A DNA stretch of 64,000 bases. Source: Salinicoccus kekensis (GTDB lineage: Bacteria > Bacillota > Bacilli > Staphylococcales > Salinicoccaceae). The position numbers and the translations under genes were made by a program. Positions 17,685 to 26,220 of this stretch are shown here, piece after piece; within the stretch, counting starts at the first letter, position 1; every line of letters begins with the position of its first letter. A model generated the notes under the pieces. It had not been told where the DNA came from. It did not search any database and worked only from the letters and a program-made list of their open reading frames with translations. The stretch is from assembly GCF_900220995.1 (NCBI RefSeq), contig NZ_OBQF01000007.1, positions 1-64,000 of the forward strand. Reading direction: 5' to 3'.

Positions 17685-18025
17685 GATTATTCCTCCTTAT
17701 ATCTTCTTATACTATTCATAATACACTTTAAGAGGTCTTGTGAAACTTGAGGGGACTTATCATGTGGATAGGGTTTTTATTTTAATAATTATTAAGGGTT
17801 CATAAATTGGTATAGTTCGCGGCCTAATTTTTTATATGTGGAGTAAATATACTTTTTTTGGTATTTTCGTTAAGTTTTTTCACAATTGTTTTATTTGCAT
17901 TACAGTTATGTTACAAGTGACTTTTTTCAAGTTATCTCTGTTAGTATAAGTCGTGTTGATAATTAATTGTGAATTCTTTCGATAATTCTAAAAACTAAAC
18001 ATAACTTCAGGAGGTACTCCCTTTT
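17685..18025. other. Divergent intergenic region upstream of the LysM/CHAP gene
   Basis: 341 bases without a gene. It contains the promoter of the minus-strand operon and a long 5' region of the wall hydrolase gene, with a WalR-type box (17899-17915), a possible -10 TATAAG at 17945-17950, and the ribosome site AGGAGG at 18009-18014. I see no riboswitch or RNA gene. Confidence 0.6.
17899..17915 (-). promoter_or_regulatory. WalR (YycF) binding box
   Basis: On the minus strand the sequence reads TGTAAC-ATAAC-TGTAAT, two hexamers that both fit the WalR consensus TGTWAH with exactly five bases between them. It stands 110 bases before the start of a LysM/CHAP wall hydrolase, the classic type of WalKR target in staphylococci. 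The family rule is established; binding here is inferred. Confidence 0.7.
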
Positions 18026-19954
18026 ATGAAAAAGGTCATCACAGCATTAACAGCAACGGCAGCAATTTCCACTTATGGTCTGTCTCAGGACGCATCAGCG
18101 AACAACGGCAACGGGACTTACTCCATCCTCAACGGCGATACGCTTTGGAGCATCGCGCAGTCAAACGGCCTGACGGTCGATCAGCTGAAGGGCTACAATA
18201 ATCTTTCTTCTGACTTGATCCGTACGGGCAGTGAGCTTAGCCTATCCGCACCTTCCACTCCATCTACATATACAGTGAAGGCTGGCGACACGCTCTGGGG
18301 CATCGGCAACAGGCATAATGTTTCCGTTGCGGATCTGAAGGAATGGAACAACTTGTCTTCAGACCTGATCCTGGTCAACCAGACGCTCTCTTTGAAAGGT
18401 GAAGTAGAGGAAGAGGTTGAAGTGGTCGAGGTTGAGGCAGAAACCGGGGCAGTTGAAGAGACTGAAGTTGTTGAAGTAGAAGTTGAAGACATCCAGACTA
18501 ATGTAGATACATATACTGTGAAACCTGGGGATACACTTTACGGCGTCGCAAGCGAATTCGGCATGACATACCGTACTCTGATGTCGATCAATGGACTGGA
18601 GAGCTATATCATCTATCCGGGCGATGTCCTGAACGTCAGCGGCGAAGCGCAGGCGGTTGAGATTGAAGCGCCTGTTGAGGCGGAAGAAGCGTCTGTTGAA
18701 GAGGCAGCACCTGTTCAGGTAGAAGAAGTCGAAGCAGAAGAAGCTGCAGTTGAGGAAGCTTCTGTAGAAGAGGCAACTGTTGAAGCAGCAGAACCGGCAG
18801 CTGAAGTAGAAGTTGTTGAGGAGATTGTAGAAGCTCCAGTAGCTGAAGAAGCACCTGCTCAGGAAGAGGCTGTCGAAGAAGTTGCAGAGGAAGAGCCGGA
18901 AGTTGAAGCTGAACCTGTTCAAGAGGAAGAGGTCGAAGTAGAGGTTGCACCTGAACCTATAGTAGAAGAAGCACCTGTTCAGGAAGAAGAAATTGTAGAA
19001 GAAGAACCAGCAGTTGAAGAGGAGCCGGCTCAGGAAGAAGTCGTTGAAGAGACTCCTGTAGTTGAAGAAGCACCTGTCGAAGAAGTAGAGGTTGCTGAAG
19101 AAGAACCTGCGGTTGAAGCAGAGCCTGTTCAGGAGGAAGTCGCTGAAGAGGTTGAGGAAGCACCTGCAGTTGAAGAAGAGCCTGTGCAGGAAGATGTTGT
19201 TGAAGAGGAAGTAGAAGTCGTTGAGGAAGAGCCGGAAGCTCAGCCTGAACCTTCAAACATCACAGGTGATTCATACACAGTTCAGAGCGGCGACACTTTG
19301 GCAAGCATCGCAAAGAGAGCCGGCATGAGCTATAACGACATCATGGTATACAACGAAATGGACTCAGTACTGATCTACCCTGGCCTGACTCTTGACCTGG
19401 TGGACAACCGCCCGGCAGAACCGGTTCAGGAAGAAGTTGCAGCGCCGGTTCAGGAAGAAGCAGCAGTTGAAGAGACTGTAGAGGAAGTTCAGCCTGAACC
19501 GACTCCGGAACCTGTCCAGGAGACAGTCGTCGAGCCTGAACCAGAGCCGGTTGTAGAAGAAACACAGACGCCAGAAGTACAGGCGCCTGCAACTACGACT
19601 GCTTCATACGGCACGAACTGGTATCCGCATGGTGAATGTACATGGTACGCATTCGAGCGCCGCGTACAGCTCGGCAAGCCGGTCAGCGGCAGCTGGGGCA
19701 ATGCATATAACTGGGCGAGCGCAGCACGCTCCCAGGGCCTCGCTGTTAACAACACACCTTCAGTCGGTGCCATCATCCAGTCGAATGCATGGCAGAACGG
19801 TGCATACAGCTTTGGACACGTTGGTGTCGTCGAGCAGGTGAATCCGGACGGATCAATCATGATCTCCGAAATGAACTGGAGCAACGGCCTGGGTGGCAAA
19901 TCATTCAGAACGCTGTCCGCTTCACAGGCAGCAAGCCATAACTTCATTCACTAA
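18026..19954 (+). CDS. Secreted peptidoglycan hydrolase with four LysM domains and a CHAP domain
   Basis: 642 residues, exported and wall-bound. A Sec signal peptide ends near ASA-NN (25/26). LysM domains lie at 31-73, 81-123, 162-204 and 416-458. They are separated by very acidic, low-complexity linkers of VEE, APVQEE and EEEPA type (about 125-160, 207-410 and 460-525). A C-terminal CHAP domain (527-642) carries the catalytic Cys in HGECTWYA (C538) and His in YSFGHVGVVE (H598), so it should be an amidase or endopeptidase like Sle1/LytN/SsaA. The fourth LysM, isolated beyond a 200-residue acidic spacer, is unusual. Strong AGGAGG ribosome site. The upstream WalR box implies control by WalKR. 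Confidence 0.93.
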   Translation: MKKVITALTATAAISTYGLSQDASANNGNGTYSILNGDTLWSIAQSNGLTVDQLKGYNNLSSDLIRTGSELSLSAPSTPSTYTVKAGDTLWGIGNRHNVSVADLKEWNNLSSDLILVNQTLSLKGEVEEEVEVVEVEAETGAVEETEVVEVEVEDIQTNVDTYTVKPGDTLYGVASEFGMTYRTLMSINGLESYIIYPGDVLNVSGEAQAVEIEAPVEAEEASVEEAAPVQVEEVEAEEAAVEEASVEEATVEAAEPAAEVEVVEEIVEAPVAEEAPAQEEAVEEVAEEEPEVEAEPVQEEEVEVEVAPEPIVEEAPVQEEEIVEEEPAVEEEPAQEEVVEETPVVEEAPVEEVEVAEEEPAVEAEPVQEEVAEEVEEAPAVEEEPVQEDVVEEEVEVVEEEPEAQPEPSNITGDSYTVQSGDTLASIAKRAGMSYNDIMVYNEMDSVLIYPGLTLDLVDNRPAEPVQEEVAAPVQEEAAVEETVEEVQPEPTPEPVQETVVEPEPEPVVEETQTPEVQAPATTTASYGTNWYPHGECTWYAFERRVQLGKPVSGSWGNAYNWASAARSQGLAVNNTPSVGAIIQSNAWQNGAYSFGHVGVVEQVNPDGSIMISEMNWSNGLGGKSFRTLSASQAASHNFIH

Positions 19955-19980
19955 GTGATCCACCCCCATAATATAGATGA

Positions 19981-20013
19981 CCCCGCTTACTTCATTGTAA
20001 GCGGGGTTTTATT
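19981..20013 (+). terminator. Terminator of the LysM/CHAP gene
   Basis: Perfect 10-bp stem CCCCGCTTAC / GTAAGCGGGG with a six-base loop, followed by TTTTATT. It begins 27 bases after the stop codon. Confidence 0.9.
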
Positions 20014-20032
20014 ATGTTCAATCGATCGTCCT

Positions 20033-20257
20033 GATGCGCGCGATGAGCTGATAAGCTTCCAACGGACCATCCCGAGGCACGCGATGAGCTAATAGGCTTT
20101 CAACAGACCATCCCGATGTGCGCAATGAGCTGATAGGCTTCCAACAGACCGTCCCGGCGCACGCGATGAGCTAATAGGCTTCCAACAGACCATCCCGTGA
20201 CTCACGATGAGCTGATAGACTTCCGATAGATTGTCCCGGCGCACGCGATGAGCTGAT
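20033..20257. repeat. Tandem array of a 41-bp unit (about 5.5 copies), between two terminators
   Basis: The core GATGAGCT recurs at 20042, 20083, 20124, 20165, 20206 and 20247, exactly 41 bases apart each time. The units differ at several places, and the consensus continues GATAGGCTTCCAACAGACC. A weak inverted repeat (GATG-CTG ... CAG-CATC) is present in the better units. There is no open frame through the array, since 41 is not a multiple of three. It lies in the 350-base convergent gap between the LysM/CHAP gene and ykvI, with nothing else but the two terminators. Confidence 0.9.
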
Positions 20258-20266
20258 GAAACAAAG

Positions 20267-20299
20267 AACGGCCCGCCCCTTCATGAGGGACGGGCCGTT
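20267..20299. terminator. Terminator of the ykvI-like gene
   Basis: 14-bp stem AACGGCCCGCCCCT with AGGGACGGGCCGTT (one wobble) around a five-base loop, 11 bases beyond the minus-strand stop codon, flanked by T-rich tails on both strands. Confidence 0.85.
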
Positions 20300-20310
20300 T
20301 ATTCTCATTT

Positions 20311-21381
20311 CTATAATAATTCTTTCCTTGAGCTCTTGTTCATGAACCAGCGTATGGTGAGGCCGAGGCCGATCAGGAGTCCGAGGATGCCGAACGCCGG
20401 ATAGACGATGCCGACCAGTTCCACGAAGCCGACGAAGCTCAGGAAGTAGCCGATGACGGCTGCGATAATCAGTATAATGTAATACTTTTTGGAGTACGGG
20501 ATGCTGTAGCGTTTCAGGAACGGATACATGACCCCGACCGCCGTATTATAGATCACCAGCAGCATGACGACAGCTAAGATGAGCTGCAGTGCCGGGTGGA
20601 TGTTATCGGCAAGCGACAGCGTCGGCAGTGCGATTTCATTCACCGTATCCATATTGGATATGAGTGCCGCGTTGATCAAAATCATCAAGATCGTGATGAT
20701 CACTCCGCCGAGCAGTCCGCCGCGCGCAGCCGCCGTATGGCTCGATGAGTTCGCACCCATGATGGATAAGAAACTGAAGGCTGTCGCGAGTGTGAAGCCT
20801 GCATACATCGCCCCGTCCAGGAACCACAATCCGCTCGGTGTCCGTTCCGGCTGTGCCAGTGCGTTTACTTCTTCAAGCGGCACCTGCGGGTTGAAGATGT
20901 TGAACAGCGCAATGATGACGACGACCGCAATCAGGAACGGCGTCACCGCGCCGAGTGCCGCGACGATTTTATCGAAGTCGAGCATCAGTGTGATGACGAC
21001 GAAGAAGACCATGATGAGCGTCCCGAGCCAGTACGGCACACCGAAGCTTTCATTGAATGCGGAACCTGCCCCTGCGAACATGATGACTGCGATGCCGTAC
21101 AGGAAGAAGACGAACAGGTAGTCGATGATCGTGCCGGAAATTTTTCCGAACATCGTGAATATCGGCGTCTTGTGCGACTCCGCCTGGATGCGGTAGCCGA
21201 ACTTCGTCGCCTGCCTTCCTATGAATAAGACGATCAGACCTGAAAGCAGTATTGCTATGTAGCTGTACAGGCCGTGGTTGGTAAAGAATTGAAGGATCTC
21301 CTGGCCGGTCGAGAACCCCGCGCCGACGATGACCCCGGTATATGCGAATGCTATTTTCCAAATTTCCCTATTCAATTTCAT
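20311..21381 (-). CDS. ykvI: YkvI-family membrane transporter
   Basis: 356 residues with about ten transmembrane helices, of the YkvI group within the APC superfamily. It opens with FAYTGVIVGAGFSTGQEILQFF, a conserved glycine-rich first helix, and contains FFLYGIAVIMFAGAGSAFNESF and VIYNTAVGVMYPFL. Substrate unknown. A second copy lies at 26221-27327 on the other strand. The ATG at 21379-21381 is taken as start because a sigma-A promoter overlaps the more distal ATG. A TTG two codons further in has a better distance from AAAGGGG. Confidence 0.85.
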   Translation of the reverse strand: MKLNREIWKIAFAYTGVIVGAGFSTGQEILQFFTNHGLYSYIAILLSGLIVLFIGRQATKFGYRIQAESHKTPIFTMFGKISGTIIDYLFVFFLYGIAVIMFAGAGSAFNESFGVPYWLGTLIMVFFVVITLMLDFDKIVAALGAVTPFLIAVVVIIALFNIFNPQVPLEEVNALAQPERTPSGLWFLDGAMYAGFTLATAFSFLSIMGANSSSHTAAARGGLLGGVIITILMILINAALISNMDTVNEIALPTLSLADNIHPALQLILAVVMLLVIYNTAVGVMYPFLKRYSIPYSKKYYIILIIAAVIGYFLSFVGFVELVGIVYPAFGILGLLIGLGLTIRWFMNKSSRKELL

Positions 21382-21409
21382 GAACCCCTTTTTGAAAAGA
21401 TACTTTCCC

Positions 21410-21438
21410 ATTATACCGAGTTTTCTGATTTATGTAAA
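21410..21438 (-). promoter_or_regulatory. Sigma-A promoter of the ykvI-like gene
   Basis: On the minus strand TTTACA (21433-21438) and TATAAT (21410-21415) are 17 bases apart. The -10 contains the ATG of the longest possible frame, which rules that ATG out as the translation start. Confidence 0.8.
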
Positions 21439-21458
21439 ATCAAGGATTGATATGCAGT

Positions 21459-21485
21459 AAAAAAAGCAGGCCAAAAGGCCTGCTT
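21459..21485 (-). terminator. Terminator of the TRAP/cupin operon
   Basis: 9-bp perfect stem AAGCAGGCC / GGCCTGCTT with a four-base loop, followed on the minus strand by a run of T. It touches the stop codon of the cupin gene. Confidence 0.9.
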
Positions 21486-21817
21486 CATTTCATGACTGTT
21501 GCAAAGATGACCATGTCATCCGCGCCCGTATTTTCAACACCGTGGGAGCCGCCCCGCTCTATCAGGCAGAAATCCCCGGCGGTGACTTTGTGGCTGCCGT
21601 CGTCATCCTGGAAAATACCTTCACCTTCCATGATATAGTACCCTTCATAATCGTCATGGTGCGTATGGTAACCGATGCTTGCACCGGCCGGCACTGTCAC
21701 TTTCACGACTGACTTAAAGGTGGCATGATCCGGGACATCACACTTTTCAATGGCGATGATGCCTCTGCCGCCGTGGAGGTTTTCGATATTGATGGTTTTA
21801 TTCGTCTTATAAATCAT
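21485..21817 (-). CDS. Small cupin protein
   Basis: A single-domain cupin of 110 residues. The metal-binding motif is visible as IGYHTHHDDYEGYYIMEGEG (His-x-His...Glu) and the second motif as DFCLIERGGSHGVEN. Last gene of the TRAP operon, four bases after dctM. Small cupins next to transporters often isomerise or sense the imported carboxylate; the role here is inferred. RBS AGGGGAG. Confidence 0.8.
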   Translation of the reverse strand: MIYKTNKTINIENLHGGRGIIAIEKCDVPDHATFKSVVKVTVPAGASIGYHTHHDDYEGYYIMEGEGIFQDDDGSHKVTAGDFCLIERGGSHGVENTGADDMVIFATVMK

Positions 21818-21821
21818 ATCA

Positions 21822-23105
21822 TCACTCCCCTATCAGATTCGGCAGGAATGTCGAAATCGCCGGGAAGAAGATGATGAGCAGCACCATGATGCCGATGATG
21901 GCGAGGACATGCAGTATATACGGGAGCGTATCCTCGATGCCCATGCGCCTGTCGGTGATGCTGCACCCGGCGATGAGTGAGAGACCCACCGGCGGTGTGA
22001 TGTTCGCTAACGCGAAGTTCATGATCATCACCATGCCGAAGTGTATCGGGTCGATGCCGTACTGCTGTGCGATCGGCATGAAGATCGGGCTGAGGAGCAC
22101 AATCAGTGACGTCACTTCCGTGAGTGTACCGAGTATCAAAAGGATCAGTGACACGATCAGCAGGAACATGAGCGGCGAATCCGCGAACTCAAGGAAGAAG
22201 TTCGATATTTCCGCCGGAATCCTGTTGGCAGTCAGCACATAAGTGAACCCGCTTGCGAGCGAGATGATGATGAGAATTGTTGCCGATGTCACCGCCGACG
22301 ACCGCATGATCTGACCGAATTTATTTATTGTAAGCTCCCTGTAGAACATGGCGAGCACAAATCCGTACGCCACGGCGATGACGGCCGCTTCTGTCGCGGT
22401 CGCAAATCCCGTGAATATACTTCCAAGTATGAATATCGGCGCAAGCAGCGGCAGCACCGCCTGCCTTGCGATCGTGAAGAATTCTTTTGCACTCACCTTT
22501 TCATGGTTTTCCGCACCGAAACCTTCCCTCTTTGCCATGAATGCGACATAGAAACACATGATGACAGTGAGTATTATCCCCGGGATGATGCCGGCGAGGA
22601 ATAAGTTCCCGATGGAAATGTTCGCCGTGATGCCGAGTATGACCATGGTGATGCTTGGCGGGATGATCAGGCCGAGCACCCCTGCCGGCCCGATGACGCT
22701 TGCGATGAAGGAGTTGCTGTAGTTTTCTTCCTTCAATTTCGGCACCAATACAGACCCGACCGCATATGTCGTTGCGACGGTCGAGCCGGAAACCGCACCG
22801 AAGAGTGCAGTTGTCACAACAGTGGTCACCGCGGTGCCGCCGGGGAGTTTCCCGAGCAGGGCTTTTGCGAACCGCATGAGGCGAGTCGTAAGGCCGCCCT
22901 CGCCCATGATGTTCCCCGCAAGTATGAACAGCGGAATCGCGAGGTAGGAGAAGTTGTCAACCCCTGAAAACATGCGCTGGACGAGTATTTCATTCGATAC
23001 ACCGGTTGAAAACAGCGCGACCACGGTGACGATGCCGAGTATGTAAGCGATCGGCACACCGAGGAACAACAGAAGGAAGAAGGCAATCAGTATCATGATG
23101 ATCAT
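21822..23105 (-). CDS. dctM: TRAP transporter large permease (DctM)
   Basis: 427 residues, about 12 transmembrane helices. Typical DctM features are the N-terminal FLGVPIAYILG, the LFILAGNIMGEGGLTTRLMRFA loop, the SGSTVATTYAVGSVLVP stretch and the C-terminal ITPPVGLSLIAGCSI. It forms the translocation channel together with DctQ, driven by the sodium gradient. The start overlaps the dctQ stop by four bases. Confidence 0.92.
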   Translation of the reverse strand: MIIMILIAFFLLLFLGVPIAYILGIVTVVALFSTGVSNEILVQRMFSGVDNFSYLAIPLFILAGNIMGEGGLTTRLMRFAKALLGKLPGGTAVTTVVTTALFGAVSGSTVATTYAVGSVLVPKLKEENYSNSFIASVIGPAGVLGLIIPPSITMVILGITANISIGNLFLAGIIPGIILTVIMCFYVAFMAKREGFGAENHEKVSAKEFFTIARQAVLPLLAPIFILGSIFTGFATATEAAVIAVAYGFVLAMFYRELTINKFGQIMRSSAVTSATILIIISLASGFTYVLTANRIPAEISNFFLEFADSPLMFLLIVSLILLILGTLTEVTSLIVLLSPIFMPIAQQYGIDPIHFGMVMIMNFALANITPPVGLSLIAGCSITDRRMGIEDTLPYILHVLAIIGIMVLLIIFFPAISTFLPNLIGE

Positions 23106-23578
23106 AAGGCTGCCCCCTCCTCATTCTCCACCGGGTTTTCATATATATCCGTAACGATGAAGAAGATTGCGAAAATGCCGCTGACCGGGATCGCCGAATA
23201 AAATGCCGTCATCGGAATCTGCAGTGTCGATGATGTCGAGCCCATCGCAGTCATGGACAGCTTGAAACCGTAATAGATGACGATGAGGTAAAATATGACG
23301 ATCAGTATATTGACTGCTGCCTGCAGGTACTTCCTGCGTTCTTCCTTGAACCTGCGGACGAAGAATGTGACCGCGAGGTGCATCTTTTCATAAAATGCAA
23401 GACTGCTCCCGAGGAATGTCAGCCAGACGATCATCAGCCTTGAAAACTCCTCGGTCCCCGGCATTGAATAACCGACGGCCCTCGTGATGACCTGCAGCAG
23501 GACGGTGCCGGTCAGCAAAGTCATGATGATGACGACAACAACCGTCAAAAACCCTGCGATGATTTTCCTCAATTTCAT
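23102..23578 (-). CDS. dctQ: TRAP transporter small permease (DctQ)
   Basis: 158 residues with four transmembrane helices and the family motif GTEEFSRLMIVWLTFLGSSLAF. GGAGGGG stands before the ATG at 23576-23578, so this start is used rather than one 20 codons upstream that would lack a ribosome site and lengthen the N-terminus. Partner of DctM. Confidence 0.9.
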   Translation of the reverse strand: MKLRKIIAGFLTVVVVIIMTLLTGTVLLQVITRAVGYSMPGTEEFSRLMIVWLTFLGSSLAFYEKMHLAVTFFVRRFKEERRKYLQAAVNILIVIFYLIVIYYGFKLSMTAMGSTSSTLQIPMTAFYSAIPVSGIFAIFFIVTDIYENPVENEEGAAL

Positions 23579-23612
23579 AAAAATCCCCTCCTGAAAAAAG
23601 AAAGGGAAGAAA

Positions 23613-24650
23613 TTAATCTTCCCATCCTGATGCCTCACGGTATATATTCATCAATTCTTCGCCGAAGACGTCCTCTTCCCACTCTTCGTATACAGGGAGC
23701 ATCGCTTCACGGAATGCTTCGGTGTCGACATTGTCGTTGATTTCCATGCCGTTCTCTTCAAGCTCGGCCAGGTATTCATCTTCCATCGCATCATTTTCCG
23801 TCTGAACTTCCTCGGAGGCCGTTTCAAACTCCTCCAATATCACCTGCTGGTCCTCTTCGGAGATGCCGTCCCAAGTGTCAGTGTCGGCCACCACCATGAC
23901 GGTGTTGTAGAAGTGGCCCGTCAATGAAAGATAATCCTGCACTTCATAGAACCTTGGTGCAAGGATGTTCGCAAGCGGGTTCTCCTGTGCATCAAGCGCA
24001 CCCTGCTGGAGGGCACCGTACACTTCACTGAACGCCATGACCGTCGGCAGCGCGCCGACCTGTTCGAACGCATCCACACGCAGTGCCGTCTCGGCCACAC
24101 GGATGTTCAGTCCCTGAAGATCTTCCGGCTCGACGATCGGCCCTTCATTGTTCGTGATGTGCCTGAAGCCCCACTCGAGATATCCGATCTGGGTCATTCC
24201 CTGCTCCGACATGATGTCGGCCAATGCCTCACCGAATTCCCCTCTGTATGCTTCACGTGCATTTTCAATGTCCGCCCACATATAAGGAAGGTCTTCAATC
24301 GCCATCTTCATATCCAGAGCCTGCATACTGCCGACCATGATTGCACCCGACTGCATCGACCCGACCTGGATTTGTTCCAGCATCTCGGTCTCTGAACCCA
24401 GCTGGCTGTCCGGATAGATGTCGAACTCGACACGCCCCTCGGTCCTCTCGGAAACATTTTCAGCCACCTGGTCAATCTGATCAGACGCCGGCGTACCCGG
24501 TGAGAGTGCGTGGCCGAGCTGCAGCGTGATACTCTCACCCGAACCGTTGTCCTCAGCAGTACCGTTATCCGCGCCTTCTTCACCGCCGTTGCCGCATGCC
24601 GCAAGCATCAAAGACATCGCACCGATCAATCCGTATTTTATAATCTTCAT
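23613..24650 (-). CDS. dctP: TRAP substrate-binding lipoprotein (DctP)
   Basis: 345 residues, an extracytoplasmic solute receptor anchored as a lipoprotein (lipobox LAAC, Cys19) with an acidic linker. TRAP_DctP features include LQLGHALSPGTPASDQID, the GLNIRVAETALRVDAFEQVGALPTVMAF stretch with the conserved arginine that clamps a carboxylate, and GALDAQENPLANI. The ligand is probably a carboxylic acid but cannot be specified. First gene of the operon dctP-dctQ-dctM-cupin, behind a clear promoter with an operator palindrome. Confidence 0.92.
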   Translation of the reverse strand: MKIIKYGLIGAMSLMLAACGNGGEEGADNGTAEDNGSGESITLQLGHALSPGTPASDQIDQVAENVSERTEGRVEFDIYPDSQLGSETEMLEQIQVGSMQSGAIMVGSMQALDMKMAIEDLPYMWADIENAREAYRGEFGEALADIMSEQGMTQIGYLEWGFRHITNNEGPIVEPEDLQGLNIRVAETALRVDAFEQVGALPTVMAFSEVYGALQQGALDAQENPLANILAPRFYEVQDYLSLTGHFYNTVMVVADTDTWDGISEEDQQVILEEFETASEEVQTENDAMEDEYLAELEENGMEINDNVDTEAFREAMLPVYEEWEEDVFGEELMNIYREASGWED

Positions 24651-24679
24651 ATAATAGCCCCCTATGTAATTTTCACGAA

Positions 24680-24701
24680 ACTGTATAACAAAAGATACAG
24701 T
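24680..24701. promoter_or_regulatory. Operator palindrome over the dctP -10 element
   Basis: The perfect inverted repeat ACTGTAT-N8-ATACAGT covers the -10 of the TRAP promoter. Position and symmetry suit a dimeric repressor such as a GntR-family protein. No regulator gene lies next to it in this window. Confidence 0.6.
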
Positions 24702-24720
24702 ATAATATTTTTACAGTCAA
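24692..24720 (-). promoter_or_regulatory. Sigma-A promoter of the TRAP operon
   Basis: Minus strand TTGACT (24715-24720), 17 bases, TATCTT (24692-24697), about 40 bases before the dctP start. Confidence 0.7.
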
Positions 24721-24792
24721 TAGTATTTATGCTATTAAATGAATAAATATAAGTAGTGCCAATTTTTTGATGCAGAAAGTTTCATATAAAAA

Positions 24793-24821
24793 AACTGCAC
24801 GCCGGTGATCGGCGTACAGTT
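24793..24821 (-). terminator. Terminator after the disrupted amidase gene
   Basis: 11-bp stem AACTGCACGCC / GGCGTACAGTT (one wobble), loop of seven, followed by seven T on the minus strand. It separates the amidase gene from the TRAP operon. Confidence 0.88.
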
Positions 24822-24838
24822 CATAATCGTATTCGGTT

Positions 24839-25989
24839 TTATTCATTCAATAGTCTTTCGACCGCACCCAGCATGGCTTTAGCACCCGCTTCGATATCCT
24901 CATCCGAGGAGAATTCCGCCGGGTTGTGGCTGATGCCGTCCTTGCTCGGGATGAAGATCATGCCGGCATTCATCCTGCGGGACAGCGGATTCGCATCGTG
25001 GTTCGCCCCGCTCGTGAGCACCTCATATGAAAGGCCATTCTCCTCACATGACTCACGGATGTAGTCCATGATTTTCTCGGACATGTGCGCCGGCTCCTTC
25101 GGCGGGTTCTGGACGATGTCCACTTTGAAGTTCTCTTCTGCATACTGCCTGAACTCATTGATGATCTCCTTCAGCGTGGCCATATCGTCGCCCCTCAGAT
25201 CAATGGAGAACTCGACTTTCCCCGGGATGACGGGTAGACCTGGAGTGTGCCGACCGTGCCGACGTTCGGTGCGCCGTAGGATTTCACGATGCGCTCGAAT
25301 TCTGTAAGTATCTTCGCCGTATTCATCAGCGCATCATTCCGTTCCTCCATGCTGATGGTGCCCGCATGCCCCGCTTCACCGTGGACCGTCACGTTCATGC
25401 GGTTCAGGCTCGCGATGGAGTTCACGATGCCGATGTTTTTATTTTTCGTCTCAAGGTTTTTCCCCTGCTCGATATGGAGTTCCAAATAATCGGTGTAGGC
25501 CTCGTAGCCGATGGATTCATCCACCGTCGCTGCAGTCCTGTTGATATTTTTGAGCCAGTCTTCAAAACGCTCCGTCCGCTCGAGCAGGCCGGTGAAGACG
25601 CTGCTGCCGACGAGGCCGACTTCCTCTGCGCGGAAGGCGACGACGGTGACGGGTTTCTTAAGGGATACATTATTGTCGAGCAGCGTTGCCGCCACTTCGA
25701 GCGCGGTGATGACACCGAGGGCGCCGTCGAATTTACCCCCGTTGTTCACCGTATCGAGGTGCGAACCGATGAGGATGCCTTTGCCCTCTTTCGGGCCGAT
25801 TGTAGCGAAGCTGTTGCCGAAGGCGTCCTGATGCGTGCGGAGGCCGAGTGCTTCACACTTTTTGATGAACCATTCGTGTGCCTGATCCTCGAAGTTTGAG
25901 AATGCCGGGCGCGTCATCCCCTCCCCTTCGTCCGTCACCGAATTCACTTCTTCGAGCATGCCGATCAGCCTTTTTAAATCAATTTTCAT
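24839..25989 (-). pseudogene. M20C amidase / N-carbamoyl-L-amino acid hydrolase, frameshifted
   Basis: Two consecutive frames (25989-25195 and 25183-24839) are the halves of one Zn-dependent hydrolase of the allantoate amidohydrolase/N-carbamoylase type. The N-terminal part has GSHLDTVNNGGKFDGALGV, FRAEEVGLVGSS and the LELHIEQGKNLE motif; the C-terminal part has SGANHDANPLSRRM and the GISHNPAE motif. At 25230/25231 the expected frame TLQVYPG-x-INVIPGKVEF has lost about 13 bases: TACCCG runs straight into TCATCCCG and the frame ends at a TGA 25195-25197. The next frame resumes at VIPGKVEFSIDLRGDD. The loss removes the VYPG...N loop, so neither half should be active. Confidence 0.82.
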
Positions 25990-26220
25990 GAAAATTCCCC
26001 TTCCCTTGTCCTTATGGTGTTGTAACCGCTTTAAACCCCCGCAAATCGGGAATCCGTTTTGACAGCCCGGGTGGAAGTATGTTTAGAATGTTACTTGTGT
26101 AGTATTTTTCACAATACTTTTTCCTCAAATCCTCTGTAAGCTCCCAACCCTCATTCACCACAACACTTAAAATATTCTTGAAAATCAATTATAACAAAAT
26201 TAATTAGGAGATGATCATTT

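Noticed and set aside
18193-19947. Leu/Gln- and Phe-rich frames opposite the LysM/CHAP gene
   Set aside because: Complement artefacts of the repeated Val-Glu-Glu codons.
21382-21411. Longer N-terminus for the first YkvI protein
   Set aside because: The upstream ATG lies inside a consensus -10 element (TATAAT) with TTTACA 17 bases away, so it would not be in the message.
25183-25240. Programmed frameshifting in the M20C amidase gene
   Set aside because: No slippery run is present and the conserved loop itself is missing, which shifting cannot restore.
26160-26200. Possible CodY box before the second YkvI gene
   Set aside because: AATATTCTTGAAAAT has several mismatches to the consensus and the region is simply AT-rich.
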